Positions 7,483-16,371 of a stretch of DNA of 28,542 nt are shown here, in pieces (positions within the stretch are counted from its first letter, which is position 1; each line of letters begins with the position of its first letter). The translations under genes and the position numbers were made by a program. This DNA is from an uncultured bacterium. GTDB lineage: Bacteria; Actinomycetota; Coriobacteriia; Coriobacteriales; Eggerthellaceae. A model generated the notes under the pieces. The model had not been told where the DNA came from and ran no database searches. It worked only from the letters and a program-made list of their open reading frames with translations. The stretch is taken from assembly GCA_905215035.1 (NCBI GenBank), contig CAJMOJ010000022.1, forward strand, positions 1 through 28,542. Direction: 5' to 3'.

Positions 7483-8760
7483 TTAGTTCTTCTTAGAAAT
7501 ATCCTTGCGTCTCACTCGCAACATGTCATGATTATGCATTATGCAAGGCTTATCAAATTGGTAGAGACCCATTGCTTTTGAAGCGGTATCGACAGGCACT
7601 GTTGTTACGCGCGGATTACCCTGTTCATCATACCCTTCAAATACTTCAGCAAGATTGGTAACTACAAAGTTGCGAACAGGAGTGTGAGGAGAAAGGATTT
7701 CAAGCGTATCGCCCTCATAGAAGCGATTACGACATCGTACCAAAACACGCTGCGAAGAATCACTTTCAGTGCATAATGCGTCTTCACATACCTCTGCAAC
7801 CCAGTCACATCGTTGCACATAAACATCTTCTTCAAATGACTGAGCAGCCGGTCCATAGAAAAAGCCCGTATGGTAAGGTCTATGCGAAATAGTATCAAGT
7901 TCAGGTTGCCAGTCGCGTGGATCTGCACCATCAAGCACTTGGCGATAAGCATTTACCACCGTAGCAACATAAAAAGCTTTTTTAACGCGTCCCTCAATTT
8001 TAATCGAGTCAACACCAGCAGCTACAAGATCATCAATATGATCAAGCATATTAAGATCTTTAGAATTCATGATGTGGGTACCATGAGTATCTTCTTCAAT
8101 CGGAAATTCTTGGCCCGGACGACTCGGTTCCGTCAAATGGTATTCCCATCGACACGGTTGAACACAATGACCTTGATTAGCATGACGATCTGCGAGGAAG
8201 TCGGAGATAAGACACCGACCCGAAATAGCCATACACATCGCCCCATGCACAAAAACTTCCACTTCCATATCACTAGGAATTTCACGCTTAAGTTGTGCAA
8301 TTTCTGCAAGCGACATCTCACGAGCGCAAACCACACGACGTGCGCCTAATTGATACCACATACGTGCTGCAGCACTATTGGAAACAGAAGCCTGGGTAGA
8401 AACATGAATTTCTAAATCAGGTGCCGTCTCTTTAACGAGCGCCAGTACACCAAGATCGCTCACAATAACAGCATCAACGCCTGCTTGCTCAATTGCACGA
8501 ACATATGCAGGAAGGGCATCAAGATCATCATCATGTGCATAGGCATTGAGTGTTACATGGACTCGTGCACCATAGGAATGAGCAAGTTCGACTGCGCGTG
8601 GAAGTTCATCAAGCGAGAAATTAGATGCCCGCTGACGCAAACCAAACCGATCACAAGCTAGATAAACCGCATCAGCACCAAAAAGAAGCGCATAAAAGAG
8701 CTGCTCCATCCCTCCGGCGGGAGCAAGCAGCTCTGGAAGTTTTGTTTGTTGTTGAATCAT
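7483..8760 (-). CDS. U32 family peptidase / TrhP-like RNA-modification protein
   Basis: This 425-residue protein has the U32 layout: a TIM-barrel-like N-terminal half opening with PELLAPAGG, repeated alternating strands (ADAVYLACD, ARVHVTLNAYAH, DAVIVSDLGVL), and the signature EVFVHGAMCMAISGRC followed by Cys-rich HCVQPCRWEY. These cysteines bind an Fe-S cluster in studied relatives. Despite the name, the best-studied members (TrhP/YegQ, RlhA) take part in prephenate-dependent hydroxylation of tRNA or rRNA. Which RNA this one acts on cannot be told here. I prefer ATG 8760, which has AAGG 7 bases upstream, over in-frame GTG 8766, which has the purines directly against it. The gene follows proS by 56 bases. 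Confidence 0.88.
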   Translation of the reverse strand: MIQQQTKLPELLAPAGGMEQLFYALLFGADAVYLACDRFGLRQRASNFSLDELPRAVELAHSYGARVHVTLNAYAHDDDLDALPAYVRAIEQAGVDAVIVSDLGVLALVKETAPDLEIHVSTQASVSNSAAARMWYQLGARRVVCAREMSLAEIAQLKREIPSDMEVEVFVHGAMCMAISGRCLISDFLADRHANQGHCVQPCRWEYHLTEPSRPGQEFPIEEDTHGTHIMNSKDLNMLDHIDDLVAAGVDSIKIEGRVKKAFYVATVVNAYRQVLDGADPRDWQPELDTISHRPYHTGFFYGPAAQSFEEDVYVQRCDWVAEVCEDALCTESDSSQRVLVRCRNRFYEGDTLEILSPHTPVRNFVVTNLAEVFEGYDEQGNPRVTTVPVDTASKAMGLYQFDKPCIMHNHDMLRVRRKDISKKN

Positions 8761-8816
8761 AGACACCTTAACGTGGTACCCGTTTTACTTGTTGGCTAAT
8801 GTGATGTGCACACATG

Positions 8817-10559
8817 CTACTTGCCACAGGCAGAAGAGCACGCTGCAGCTTCAAGCTCTTCGTGGAGCCATGCAAGTCCTTCATCAAGCGCATCCAGCGG
8901 CACTGAGACTTTCTCACCTACGCTGCGCTGCTTGATCTCAACAGTCCCCTCTTTAATGCCACGTTTACCGACCACAATCTGAACAGGCCAACCAATAAGA
9001 TCAGCATCTGCAAATTTAGAACCAGGACGCTCATCACGATCATCAATAACTACCTCAAGTCCATCTGCAGCAAGTTTTTGAGCAATCTGTTCAGCGACAG
9101 GATAGACTACCTCATCACCAACCGTGAGTGGAATAACCACAACATGAGCAGGTGCAATAGAGCTTGGCCATATGATGCCATATTCATCATTGTGCTGCTC
9201 CACAACTGCAGCAAGCGTACGAGAAACACCAACACCATAACAACCCATAATAAAGGGCTGATCTGATCCATCTTCTGCAGAATATACTGCACCCATATTT
9301 TTAGAGTATTTATCACCAAGCTGGAAAACCTGCGATACTTCAATACCACGCGCACCTTCAAGGGTAGCTCCACATACCGGACACGTATCGCCAGGAGCAA
9401 CTACACAAAAATCAGCCCAGGCATCAACGGTAAAATCACGACCATGGCAAGCACCGACATAATGGAAGCCTGCTTCATTTGCACCAACAACCCAATCAGG
9501 GATAGCTTGCAGGGAGCGATCAGCGGCGCATAGTACACCATCAGGTAAATTGACCGGTCCAATAGAACCTTTAGGGAGTCCAACTGCCTCAAGCTCTTCA
9601 TCAGTAAGTAGCTCAAATCCCGGGAATACACGCTCTGCCTTAAGTTCGTTCAACTCATGATCTCCCGGAATAAAGAGAGCAACTACCTTACCCGAGCCAT
9701 CTTTACCCACCATAGCTTTAACCGTAGCAGCTTCCGAGCAGCCCAAGAAAGCAGCGAGAGAATCGATAGTATTAACACCGGGTGTTGAAATTTTTTCCAA
9801 CTCAGTTTTACCAAATGACTCAGGGTGAGGAATGCACTCACCCGCTTCAGTGTTAGCAGCCCAATCGCACGAAGGACAATATACCAATTCTGCTTCACCC
9901 GCATCAGCAAGCGCCATAAATTCTGTTGTAACGCTACCGCCAATTTGTCCACCATCAGCAACAACGGGACGGTACTCCAACCCACAACGATCGCAAATTG
10001 AACCGTACGCTTCACTCATACGATCATAGGTCTCTTGTAAAGACTCTTGAGAAGTATGGAAAGAATACGCATCTTTCATAATGAATTCACGTGAGCGCAA
10101 AAGACCAAAGCGAGGCCTAATCTCATCACGAAACTTTGATTGAATTTGATACAACGTTGTAGGAAGCTGACGATAAGAACGCAACTCATTACGCACAATG
10201 GCTGTGATCAGCTCTTCATGAGTTGGACCGAGCGCAAAACCATGATCATGACGATCCTGTAAACGCATCAATTCAGGTCCGTAGTCATCCCATCGGCCAG
10301 ATTCATGCCAAAGTTCTGCAGGCTGCAGGGCTGGCATCAACATCTCTTGAGCGCCCGTTGCGTCCATTTCTTCACGGACAATATTTTCAATTTTTGCCAA
10401 CACACGCTTACCTAATGGAAGATAGGCATAAATTCCAGAAGCGACTTTTCTAATCATCCCCGCGCGCACCAGTAGTTTATGAGAAGCAATTTCAGCATCT
10501 GCTGGATCCTCTTTTAAAGTAGGTGCATAAAGCTTTGACATGCGCGTAATTTCTGTCAT
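8817..10559 (-). CDS. proS: Prolyl-tRNA synthetase (bacterial type, with editing insertion)
   Basis: This 580-residue class II aminoacyl-tRNA synthetase charges tRNA-Pro in the cytoplasm. Residues 1-170 hold motif 1 and motif 2 (FRDEIRPRFGLLRSREFIMK at 143-162). Residues ~225-405 are the INS editing domain that clears Ala-tRNA-Pro, with Cys pairs YCPSC and CPVC flanking it. Motif 3 is MGCYGVGVSRTLAA near 440, and the C-terminal anticodon-binding domain has AHVVVIPL and VVIDDRDERPGSKFADADLIG. Length fits the bacterial type (about 570). The start ATG overlaps the ispG stop in ATGA, so translation is probably coupled. The tail ends in CSSACGK with two cysteines, a small oddity. Confidence 0.97.
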   Translation of the reverse strand: MTEITRMSKLYAPTLKEDPADAEIASHKLLVRAGMIRKVASGIYAYLPLGKRVLAKIENIVREEMDATGAQEMLMPALQPAELWHESGRWDDYGPELMRLQDRHDHGFALGPTHEELITAIVRNELRSYRQLPTTLYQIQSKFRDEIRPRFGLLRSREFIMKDAYSFHTSQESLQETYDRMSEAYGSICDRCGLEYRPVVADGGQIGGSVTTEFMALADAGEAELVYCPSCDWAANTEAGECIPHPESFGKTELEKISTPGVNTIDSLAAFLGCSEAATVKAMVGKDGSGKVVALFIPGDHELNELKAERVFPGFELLTDEELEAVGLPKGSIGPVNLPDGVLCAADRSLQAIPDWVVGANEAGFHYVGACHGRDFTVDAWADFCVVAPGDTCPVCGATLEGARGIEVSQVFQLGDKYSKNMGAVYSAEDGSDQPFIMGCYGVGVSRTLAAVVEQHNDEYGIIWPSSIAPAHVVVIPLTVGDEVVYPVAEQIAQKLAADGLEVVIDDRDERPGSKFADADLIGWPVQIVVGKRGIKEGTVEIKQRSVGEKVSVPLDALDEGLAWLHEELEAAACSSACGK

Positions 10560-11608
10560 AACCGTCCAATCTCTTCCATCAATGCATCAACTATTTCATC
10601 TTCGGGTACCTTGCGTAAGGTCTTACCGTGTGCAAAAATCACCCCAGATCCATCACCGCAAGCAACACCAATATCAGCATCACTTGCTTCACCTGGCCCA
10701 TTCACAACACAGCCCATGACTGCAACGCTTACCGGTTGAGCAATATTTTTAAGACGCGCCTCTACTTGATTTGCAAGATTAATCAAATCCACCTTACAAC
10801 GGCCACACGTAGGGCAGCTCACCAATTCAGGATAGCGCTTGCGGATATTGAGTGCACCAAGCAATCCCCAACAGGCACGAACTTCCTCGATTGGGTCATC
10901 AGTAAGTGAAATTCTGAGCGTATCTCCTATATTTTCCGACAACAAAATTCCCAATCCAGCACTTGATTTAATCAAACCCTGGAAAAGTGTTCCTGCTTCC
11001 GTTACCCCAATATGAAGCGGAACCTTAGGCATACACTCATTAAGAAGGCGATAGGTCATAACCGTTGTGTTAACGTCATGAGCCTTAGCAGATACCACAA
11101 CATCGTAAAATCCAACTGATTCGCAAAAAGCAACATAGTCGCGTGCAGATTGCACCAGTTTTTCAGGCAAGGTGAGATCTGCGCGCTGAGCAATCGCATC
11201 ATCAAGGGAGCCTGCATTAACACCAATGCGTACCGGAATATGACACGCTTGTGCAACCTCAAGCACCTCAGCTGTTTTTTCAAGCCCTCCAATATTGCCA
11301 GGATTAATACGCAATTTAGCAGCACCGCGTTTTGCCGCCTCAATAGCAAGATGAGCGCTGAAATGAATATCAGCAACTACCGGAAGCGGCGATCGTGCAC
11401 AAATCGCTTCAAATGGATCAAGTGCAGCTTTATCAGGAATGGCTATGCGAATAATCTCGCATCCGGCGTCAGCTAATCGAGATATTTCTGAAATATTTGC
11501 CTCTACGTCAGAAAGCGGCAAATTCAGCATGGACTGCACAGCAATAGGAGCGCCACCGCCAAGGGGTACATTCCCAACCATAACCTGACGCGTTGTGTTA
11601 TGAGACAT
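10556..11608 (-). CDS. ispG: 4-hydroxy-3-methylbut-2-en-1-yl diphosphate synthase
   Basis: IspG carries out the penultimate step of the MEP isoprenoid pathway, reducing MEcPP to HMBPP with a 4Fe-4S cluster. The 350-residue product has a TIM-barrel N-terminal part (ADIHFSAHLAIEAA, RINPGNIG, VRIGVNAGSL) and the cluster ligands Cys265, Cys268, Cys300 and Glu307 (SCPTCGRC and GCVVNGPGE), spaced as in E. coli IspG. The substrate loop reads QSMLNLPLSD rather than the more common QSMTNTxT. GGGAGG lies 6 bases before the ATG. It sits 39 bases after the rseP-like gene and overlaps proS by four bases. With dxr nearby, two MEP genes share this run. Confidence 0.97.
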   Translation of the reverse strand: MSHNTTRQVMVGNVPLGGGAPIAVQSMLNLPLSDVEANISEISRLADAGCEIIRIAIPDKAALDPFEAICARSPLPVVADIHFSAHLAIEAAKRGAAKLRINPGNIGGLEKTAEVLEVAQACHIPVRIGVNAGSLDDAIAQRADLTLPEKLVQSARDYVAFCESVGFYDVVVSAKAHDVNTTVMTYRLLNECMPKVPLHIGVTEAGTLFQGLIKSSAGLGILLSENIGDTLRISLTDDPIEEVRACWGLLGALNIRKRYPELVSCPTCGRCKVDLINLANQVEARLKNIAQPVSVAVMGCVVNGPGEASDADIGVACGDGSGVIFAHGKTLRKVPEDEIVDALMEEIGRL

Positions 11609-11647
11609 AGCCTGCCTCCCTCTTGCGCAGTACCTCCATGAAATACC

Positions 11648-12709
11648 CTACCCCCAATTCCCAAAAATGAATCGTTGGATATCTTGGTTAGCCATAATAA
11701 CAAACAACCCAATAAAGAGCGCCATGCCAGCAAAAGATAGGTAATTGAGTGCGCGCGTTGACACCGTTTTCTTGCTGATTTTTTGAAATATTTCAACAGC
11801 AAAACGGCCGCCATCAAGCGGAGGAATGGGAAGTAAGTTCATAAGTCCCAATGATACTGAAATGATTGCTGAAAACATAAGCGTTGTCATAAAACCAGCT
11901 TCGACCGCTGTTTTTGACATAACCGCTATACCAATGATAGATGTTGATTGCGAGACCGTATCAGCTGCTGTTGCGGGATTAAAAAGCCCTGCGATAGCCA
12001 CTACCGTCATCCCTATAAGATTGAGACCAGCTTGTATGGATTCAAGTGGACTCAATGTCATATGGCTTACTTCTCCTGTTGCGGTATTAGTAACATCAAC
12101 GCCTAAAACAGAATAGATCAACAAAAATGCCACCAGTGCAAAAAGAAGATTCATAACAGGCCCGGCAAGCAAAATGACTGAGCGCTTCCAAAACGGTAAT
12201 GAAAAATACTGCTGGCGCACCTCAGCCTCATATAAAGCATCAGGATCAAAATTGATATGCGCTTGCCCTTGCGCAAACCCTTCCATAGCAGGTGTGCGAT
12301 ATACATTAAACTCATCGCTCTTAAGAGGACGCTTGATACTTCCCCACTCCGATAGGTCCTCAAGCACATTGTAGGCATCATCCTCAGAGAGATTGCATGC
12401 AGCCTGCACATCCTCTAGCAATACCGCACCGTGAGCATATACATAAGCAAGGACAGCAGAGGTAACCTCAGAAGACTGAGTTGGTGCCGTCATCCCGCAT
12501 ACATTGGCATATCCTCCCAACGGAAGTACCGTAACGCCAAACTTCGTACCCTTCCATACTACTCCCACGTTGGGACCAGGAAGGCCAAGCATAAATTCGG
12601 TAACACGCACACCAAATGCACGTGCCGCAAGAAAATGACCACCCTCATGTATAAAGACCAAAAAGCCCAAAATAAGCGTGGCAGCGAGTATCATTATAAG
12701 AATATCCAT
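11648..12709 (-). CDS. rseP: RseP-like site-2 protease, PDZ missing, winged-helix-like insert
   Basis: This 353-residue M50 metalloprotease cleaves membrane proteins within the bilayer. HEGGH (zinc ligands His21 and His25, catalytic Glu22) lies in the first membrane helix, and NLLPIPPLDGGR (Asp299 third ligand) lies late. Membrane helices fall around 4-24, 176-201, ~270-300 and 320-341. Family members are usually 420-450 residues and carry a PDZ domain after the AGPxMN helix. Here only about 20 residues (202-221) separate that helix from LSPLESIQAGL, so PDZ is absent. Instead, residues ~79-138, between LPLGGYANVCGM and LPFWKRSVILLAGP, look like a winged-helix unit (three helices, then IKRPLKSDEFNVYRT). 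The gene sits between dxr and ispG as in many bacteria. The symbol reflects family and position, not a shown role. Confidence 0.9.
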   Translation of the reverse strand: MDILIMILAATLILGFLVFIHEGGHFLAARAFGVRVTEFMLGLPGPNVGVVWKGTKFGVTVLPLGGYANVCGMTAPTQSSEVTSAVLAYVYAHGAVLLEDVQAACNLSEDDAYNVLEDLSEWGSIKRPLKSDEFNVYRTPAMEGFAQGQAHINFDPDALYEAEVRQQYFSLPFWKRSVILLAGPVMNLLFALVAFLLIYSVLGVDVTNTATGEVSHMTLSPLESIQAGLNLIGMTVVAIAGLFNPATAADTVSQSTSIIGIAVMSKTAVEAGFMTTLMFSAIISVSLGLMNLLPIPPLDGGRFAVEIFQKISKKTVSTRALNYLSFAGMALFIGLFVIMANQDIQRFIFGNWG

Positions 12710-12739
12710 GGGCTGTATTATAAATGCTCGTTATGAAGA

Positions 12740-13966
12740 TTATAAGCGCATAGCGATGAGACGCTTAGCTTCTGCACGAGCAACCGCATCAACATCCATC
12801 AGCTGTTCAATACTACAAACCGGTTCTGGCACCGTAAGATCCATAACCATCTCGATGACTTCTGCAATACCCAAAAACGGTAACTCGCCCGCCAAAAAAG
12901 ATGCAACAGCAACTTCATTGGCAGCGTTCATAGCGCAAGGGAGCGTACCTCCCTTGCGGCCTGCACGATAAGCAAGCGCAAGGCAACGAAACGTCTCAGT
13001 ATCGGGAGCGGCAAATTCAAGCGATCCGAGTGTTCTAAAATCAAGGGGCGCAACCGGCGCACTCCAGCGTTCAGGAAACGAAAGAGCAAATTGGATAGGA
13101 ATGCGCATATCAGTAGTACCTAAATGCGCCTTAACGGACCCATCGGAAAATTCAACCATAGAATGAATGGCAGATTGGGGCTGCACCACTACCTTGATCT
13201 TGTCATAGGGCATGGCAAAAAGATGATGTGCCTCAATCACTTCAAGCCCTTTATTCATTAAGGTCGATGAGTCGATAGTGATTTTAGGACCCATATGCCA
13301 CGTCGGATGCGCAAGCGCCTGTTTGGGAGTTACCTGCTCAAGGTCACTGCGCTTTTTACCCCTGAAAGGTCCCCCTGAAGCTGTTACCCATAATGCAGTA
13401 ACCTCATCGAGATTCTCACCCAAAAGACATTGATAAATTGCGCCATGCTCTGAGTCGATAGGCATCAGTGTGCCAGCATACCCATTCTCGCGATCACGCT
13501 TATGAGCAAGTGGCATCAAAAGATCCCCGCCAACAACCAAGGATTCTTTGTTAGCGAGCGCCAAGCGTTTTCCGCTCTGCAGTGCTGCATAACTCACGCG
13601 CAAACCAACTGCTCCCACCAGAGAGTTCACAATGATATCAGCGTCAAGATCGCATACATCAAGCACAGCATCGTAACCGTAGGTAACAACAGATTCAGAA
13701 CCGGCAGCATCTGACCCAAGGATGCGTTTTTCCTCATCCCCCACAACAACATACGGGACACAGAATTCCTCAGCCTGTTTAAAAAGCTCATCAGTGCGAG
13801 AGTGAGCAACCAGTGCCACAACATGCAAGCGGTCAGGATGTTGACGCACCACATCAAGTGTTTGTGTGCCAATAGATCCCGTTGAGCCTACTATCACCAC
13901 TCCTTGCTGGATAGCGGGATCAAAGGGAACACCACGTGATTCGGCATACGAACTAGGCCCAAACAT
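12740..13966 (-). CDS. dxr: 1-deoxy-D-xylulose-5-phosphate reductoisomerase
   Basis: Dxr converts DXP to MEP with NADPH, the first committed step of the MEP pathway. The product shows the nucleotide-binding VIVGSTGSIG near 24-33, LANKESLVVGG, the metal and substrate residues of IDSEHGAIYQCL, TASGGPFR, HPTWHMGPKITIDSSTLMNKGLE, and the closing MNAANEVAVA. I start at ATG 13966 (408 residues), which has GGAGG 11 bases upstream. The frame also has a TTG at 13984, but there the GGAGG lies inside the coding sequence. The start lies inside the end of cdsA (14-base overlap), indicating coupled translation. Confidence 0.96.
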   Translation of the reverse strand: MFGPSSYAESRGVPFDPAIQQGVVIVGSTGSIGTQTLDVVRQHPDRLHVVALVAHSRTDELFKQAEEFCVPYVVVGDEEKRILGSDAAGSESVVTYGYDAVLDVCDLDADIIVNSLVGAVGLRVSYAALQSGKRLALANKESLVVGGDLLMPLAHKRDRENGYAGTLMPIDSEHGAIYQCLLGENLDEVTALWVTASGGPFRGKKRSDLEQVTPKQALAHPTWHMGPKITIDSSTLMNKGLEVIEAHHLFAMPYDKIKVVVQPQSAIHSMVEFSDGSVKAHLGTTDMRIPIQFALSFPERWSAPVAPLDFRTLGSLEFAAPDTETFRCLALAYRAGRKGGTLPCAMNAANEVAVASFLAGELPFLGIAEVIEMVMDLTVPEPVCSIEQLMDVDAVARAEAKRLIAMRL

Positions 13967-15020
13967 AGGGTATACATCCTCCAAATATCAATAAGAGTGC
14001 AGCTGACACGGTAACCAAAAACTGCGAATCACAGCGATCGAGCAAACCACCATGACCTGGCATAATGGTTCCTGAATCTTTAAAACCAGAATTGCGCTTA
14101 ATACGCGACTCGACGAGATCCCCCAAAACACCAAGCACCCCACAAATAAAACCAAACACAAGCGCCTGCACAAGCGACATGGTGACACCGGGGATAAAGG
14201 TTAAGACACACCAGAGTCCCATCGAAAAGATAAGCCCTGCAATAAAGCCTTCCCAGCTTTTCTTAGGTGATACTGCTGGAGCTAGTTTATGCTTACCAAT
14301 AGCTGAACCAATTAAATAAGCAAATGCATCATTACCCCAGATAGAAAGGAAAATTCCTAATACAAGAACGCCACCCCAAAGCCCTGGTATTGCCATTTTA
14401 ATAAGCATGGCAAGTGACATAGCCATACCGGTATACAGTGCGCCAAACAAACTCACCGCAACATCAGCAATACGGGCACGCAACCAAAACACATACCATA
14501 CCAGCAGAACAAGACATAGACCCGCAAAAACAATGCCAACCCCTACCGGACCAAAAAGCCACATTGCCAATGGGAAGAGCGCAGCAGCAGTAATGCCAAT
14601 TAATTCATTGGGCAACTTGGCATCAGAGCGAAGCATGTAATAAAATTCACCCGCACAAATAGCAGAAAGCAACGCAAGATAACAAGCCGCCGTGGCATCT
14701 GAAATCAACATACAGATGAGTGTCACACTGATATAAACGACACCGGTGCGTATACGCACCTGAAGGTTGGAGGGATTGCGAAGCTTGCTCGGAACTTTAT
14801 CAAGTGCCTTTTGACGAAGACGCTCAGAACGCTTTTTGTCGCGTTTCCCATCCGCATCGTCAATAATACGCGCCCCTTCTTCACGCGGCACAAACTCATC
14901 GACTGATTCGAAAAAAGTACCCTGTTCTCCTTGGACAATACGCGCCTTTACCTCAACTGAGCCAGGCGCGTACTTAGGGGTAGCGGGATTAAACGATCTG
15001 CGAACTTGTGGATCAGCCAT
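13953..15020 (-). CDS. cdsA: Phosphatidate cytidylyltransferase
   Basis: CdsA makes CDP-diacylglycerol from phosphatidate and CTP for phospholipid synthesis in the membrane. The 355-residue protein has about seven membrane helices from residue 92 onward. It carries the family signature near 305-331: SRIKRNSGFKDSG followed by PGHGGLLDRCD, with Cys where a hydrophobic residue or Thr is usual. Residues 1-88 are a charged, soluble extension (EEGARIIDDADGKRDKKRSERL) longer than in most bacterial CdsA. The gene follows uppS by 5 bases and overlaps dxr. The ribosome-binding site is weak, which fits coupling to uppS. Confidence 0.95.
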   Translation of the reverse strand: MADPQVRRSFNPATPKYAPGSVEVKARIVQGEQGTFFESVDEFVPREEGARIIDDADGKRDKKRSERLRQKALDKVPSKLRNPSNLQVRIRTGVVYISVTLICMLISDATAACYLALLSAICAGEFYYMLRSDAKLPNELIGITAAALFPLAMWLFGPVGVGIVFAGLCLVLLVWYVFWLRARIADVAVSLFGALYTGMAMSLAMLIKMAIPGLWGGVLVLGIFLSIWGNDAFAYLIGSAIGKHKLAPAVSPKKSWEGFIAGLIFSMGLWCVLTFIPGVTMSLVQALVFGFICGVLGVLGDLVESRIKRNSGFKDSGTIMPGHGGLLDRCDSQFLVTVSAALLLIFGGCIPYVWA

Positions 15021-15025
15021 ACTAT

Positions 15026-15787
15026 CTAGACCGCCCCGAATCTTCTTGTACGACCCTGATAGTCAAGCACGGCACGCAATAATTCATAGCGATCAAAATC
15101 AGGCCACAGCACTGGAGTACAATAAAATTCAGCATAAGCAATCTGCCATAACAAAAAATTAGAGATTCTCATCTCTCCTGAAGTGCGAATAAGCAAATCG
15201 GGATCAGGAATATTGGCAGTATAAAGATGGCGTGAAAATTCTTGCTCATCTAAAGGAGTGCGTTCACCTTCAGGAGCAGAATCAAGATACGACTGCACCG
15301 CAGATAAGATCTCTTGACGACCGCCATAATTGACACAGACAAGAAGCGTCATGCCAGTATTGGCTTTAGTTTGCTCCCACGCGGTTTCAAAGGCTGCTTT
15401 TGTTTTAGGAGGAAGCGCACTAAGGCCACCGATAGCTTTGACGCGAACGCCCTCTTTATCAAGTTCATCCACCTCTGCAAGCATAGTCTTTGCAAACAGA
15501 TCCATAAGCCCCGAAACTTCATCTTGAGGACGCTTCCAATTTTCAGAAGAAAACGCATAAATCGTTAGATAATCAACACCCATATCATTAGCGCATCGAA
15601 TAGTTTCACGTACTGCTTCGATACCAGCCTTGTGGCCTGATAAGCGCGTTTTTGAGCGCTGTTGCGCCCAACGACCATTGCCGTCCATAATGACGGCAAT
15701 GTGGGTTGGAATATTTGATTGATCAAGATCCTGAGGATTGAGCCCAGCTGGTGGATCCGGAAAGATGTAGTCAAGGGTCTTGCGCAT
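15026..15787 (-). CDS. uppS: Undecaprenyl diphosphate synthase (cis-prenyltransferase)
   Basis: This 253-residue enzyme adds isoprene units in cis to farnesyl diphosphate, giving the lipid carrier for peptidoglycan and surface glycans. Motifs are clear: HIAVIMDGNGRWA at 29-41 (catalytic Asp35), LSGHKAG, YLTIYAFSSENWKRP, and the dimer and substrate region DLLIRTSGEMRISNFLLWQ with YAEFYCTPVLWPDF. Length matches the family. AGAGGGG lies 8 bases before the ATG and overlaps the frr stop region. It uses precursors from the MEP genes in the same run and supplies the carrier that nearby polysaccharide glycosyltransferases would use. Confidence 0.97.
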   Translation of the reverse strand: MRKTLDYIFPDPPAGLNPQDLDQSNIPTHIAVIMDGNGRWAQQRSKTRLSGHKAGIEAVRETIRCANDMGVDYLTIYAFSSENWKRPQDEVSGLMDLFAKTMLAEVDELDKEGVRVKAIGGLSALPPKTKAAFETAWEQTKANTGMTLLVCVNYGGRQEILSAVQSYLDSAPEGERTPLDEQEFSRHLYTANIPDPDLLIRTSGEMRISNFLLWQIAYAEFYCTPVLWPDFDRYELLRAVLDYQGRTRRFGAV

Positions 15788-15800
15788 CTTTTAAGCCCCT

Positions 15801-16358
15801 CTAGATAGACATGAGTTCCTTTTCTTTAGTGCTAAGCTGATTATCGACCATGGCAATATAACCATCAGTAAGCTTTTGGATTTCAGCTTCGGCATGACGT
15901 AAATCATCTTCAGGAAGATTGTCGCTTTTAACCATCTTTTCAGCTGCAGCGTTAGCATCACGACGAGCATTGCGAATAGCAACACGAGCCTCTTCAGCAT
16001 AACTGCGACATTGCTTTACAAACTCCTTACGACGCTCTTCAGTTAAAGGCGGGAACGACAGGCGAATAACTGACCCATCGTTATTAGGAGAAATACCCAA
16101 ATCAGATTTTTGAATTGCCTGATCAATAGCACCCAATGCGCTTTTATCCCATGGTTCAATAACAAGAGTATGAGCGTCAGGAGTCTTGATAGCAGCCATC
16201 TGATTAATAGGGGTAAGCGTGCCGTAGTACTCAGCCTTAACGCGGTCAAGAATCATTGCGTTAGCACGACCAGTACGAACTGTTGCGAAGTTAGAGACGA
16301 GCTGTTCTTCAGCTGCCTCCATACGGCTTTTTGCCTTATCCATAATTTCGTTCAGCAT
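15801..16358 (-). CDS. frr: Ribosome recycling factor
   Basis: RRF splits post-termination ribosomes together with EF-G. I start at ATG 16358 (GAAAGGA 5 bases upstream), giving the standard 185 residues; the longer frame begins inside the pyrH stop region. The product has the expected three-helix bundle with the inserted second domain: NFATVRTGRANA, LVIEPWDKSALGAIDQAIQ, the conserved LGISPNNDGSVIRLSFPPLTEERRKE segment, and the C-terminal helix DGYIAMVDNQLSTKEKELM. It lies 13 bases after pyrH and 13 before uppS. Confidence 0.97.
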   Translation of the reverse strand: MLNEIMDKAKSRMEAAEEQLVSNFATVRTGRANAMILDRVKAEYYGTLTPINQMAAIKTPDAHTLVIEPWDKSALGAIDQAIQKSDLGISPNNDGSVIRLSFPPLTEERRKEFVKQCRSYAEEARVAIRNARRDANAAAEKMVKSDNLPEDDLRHAEAEIQKLTDGYIAMVDNQLSTKEKELMSI

Positions 16359-16371
16359 TGCTTTCCTTTCT

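Noticed and set aside
7870..8349. A 159-codon plus-strand frame inside the U32 gene.
   Set aside because: It is a shadow of a conserved gene, rich in His, Arg and Ser as antisense frames often are.
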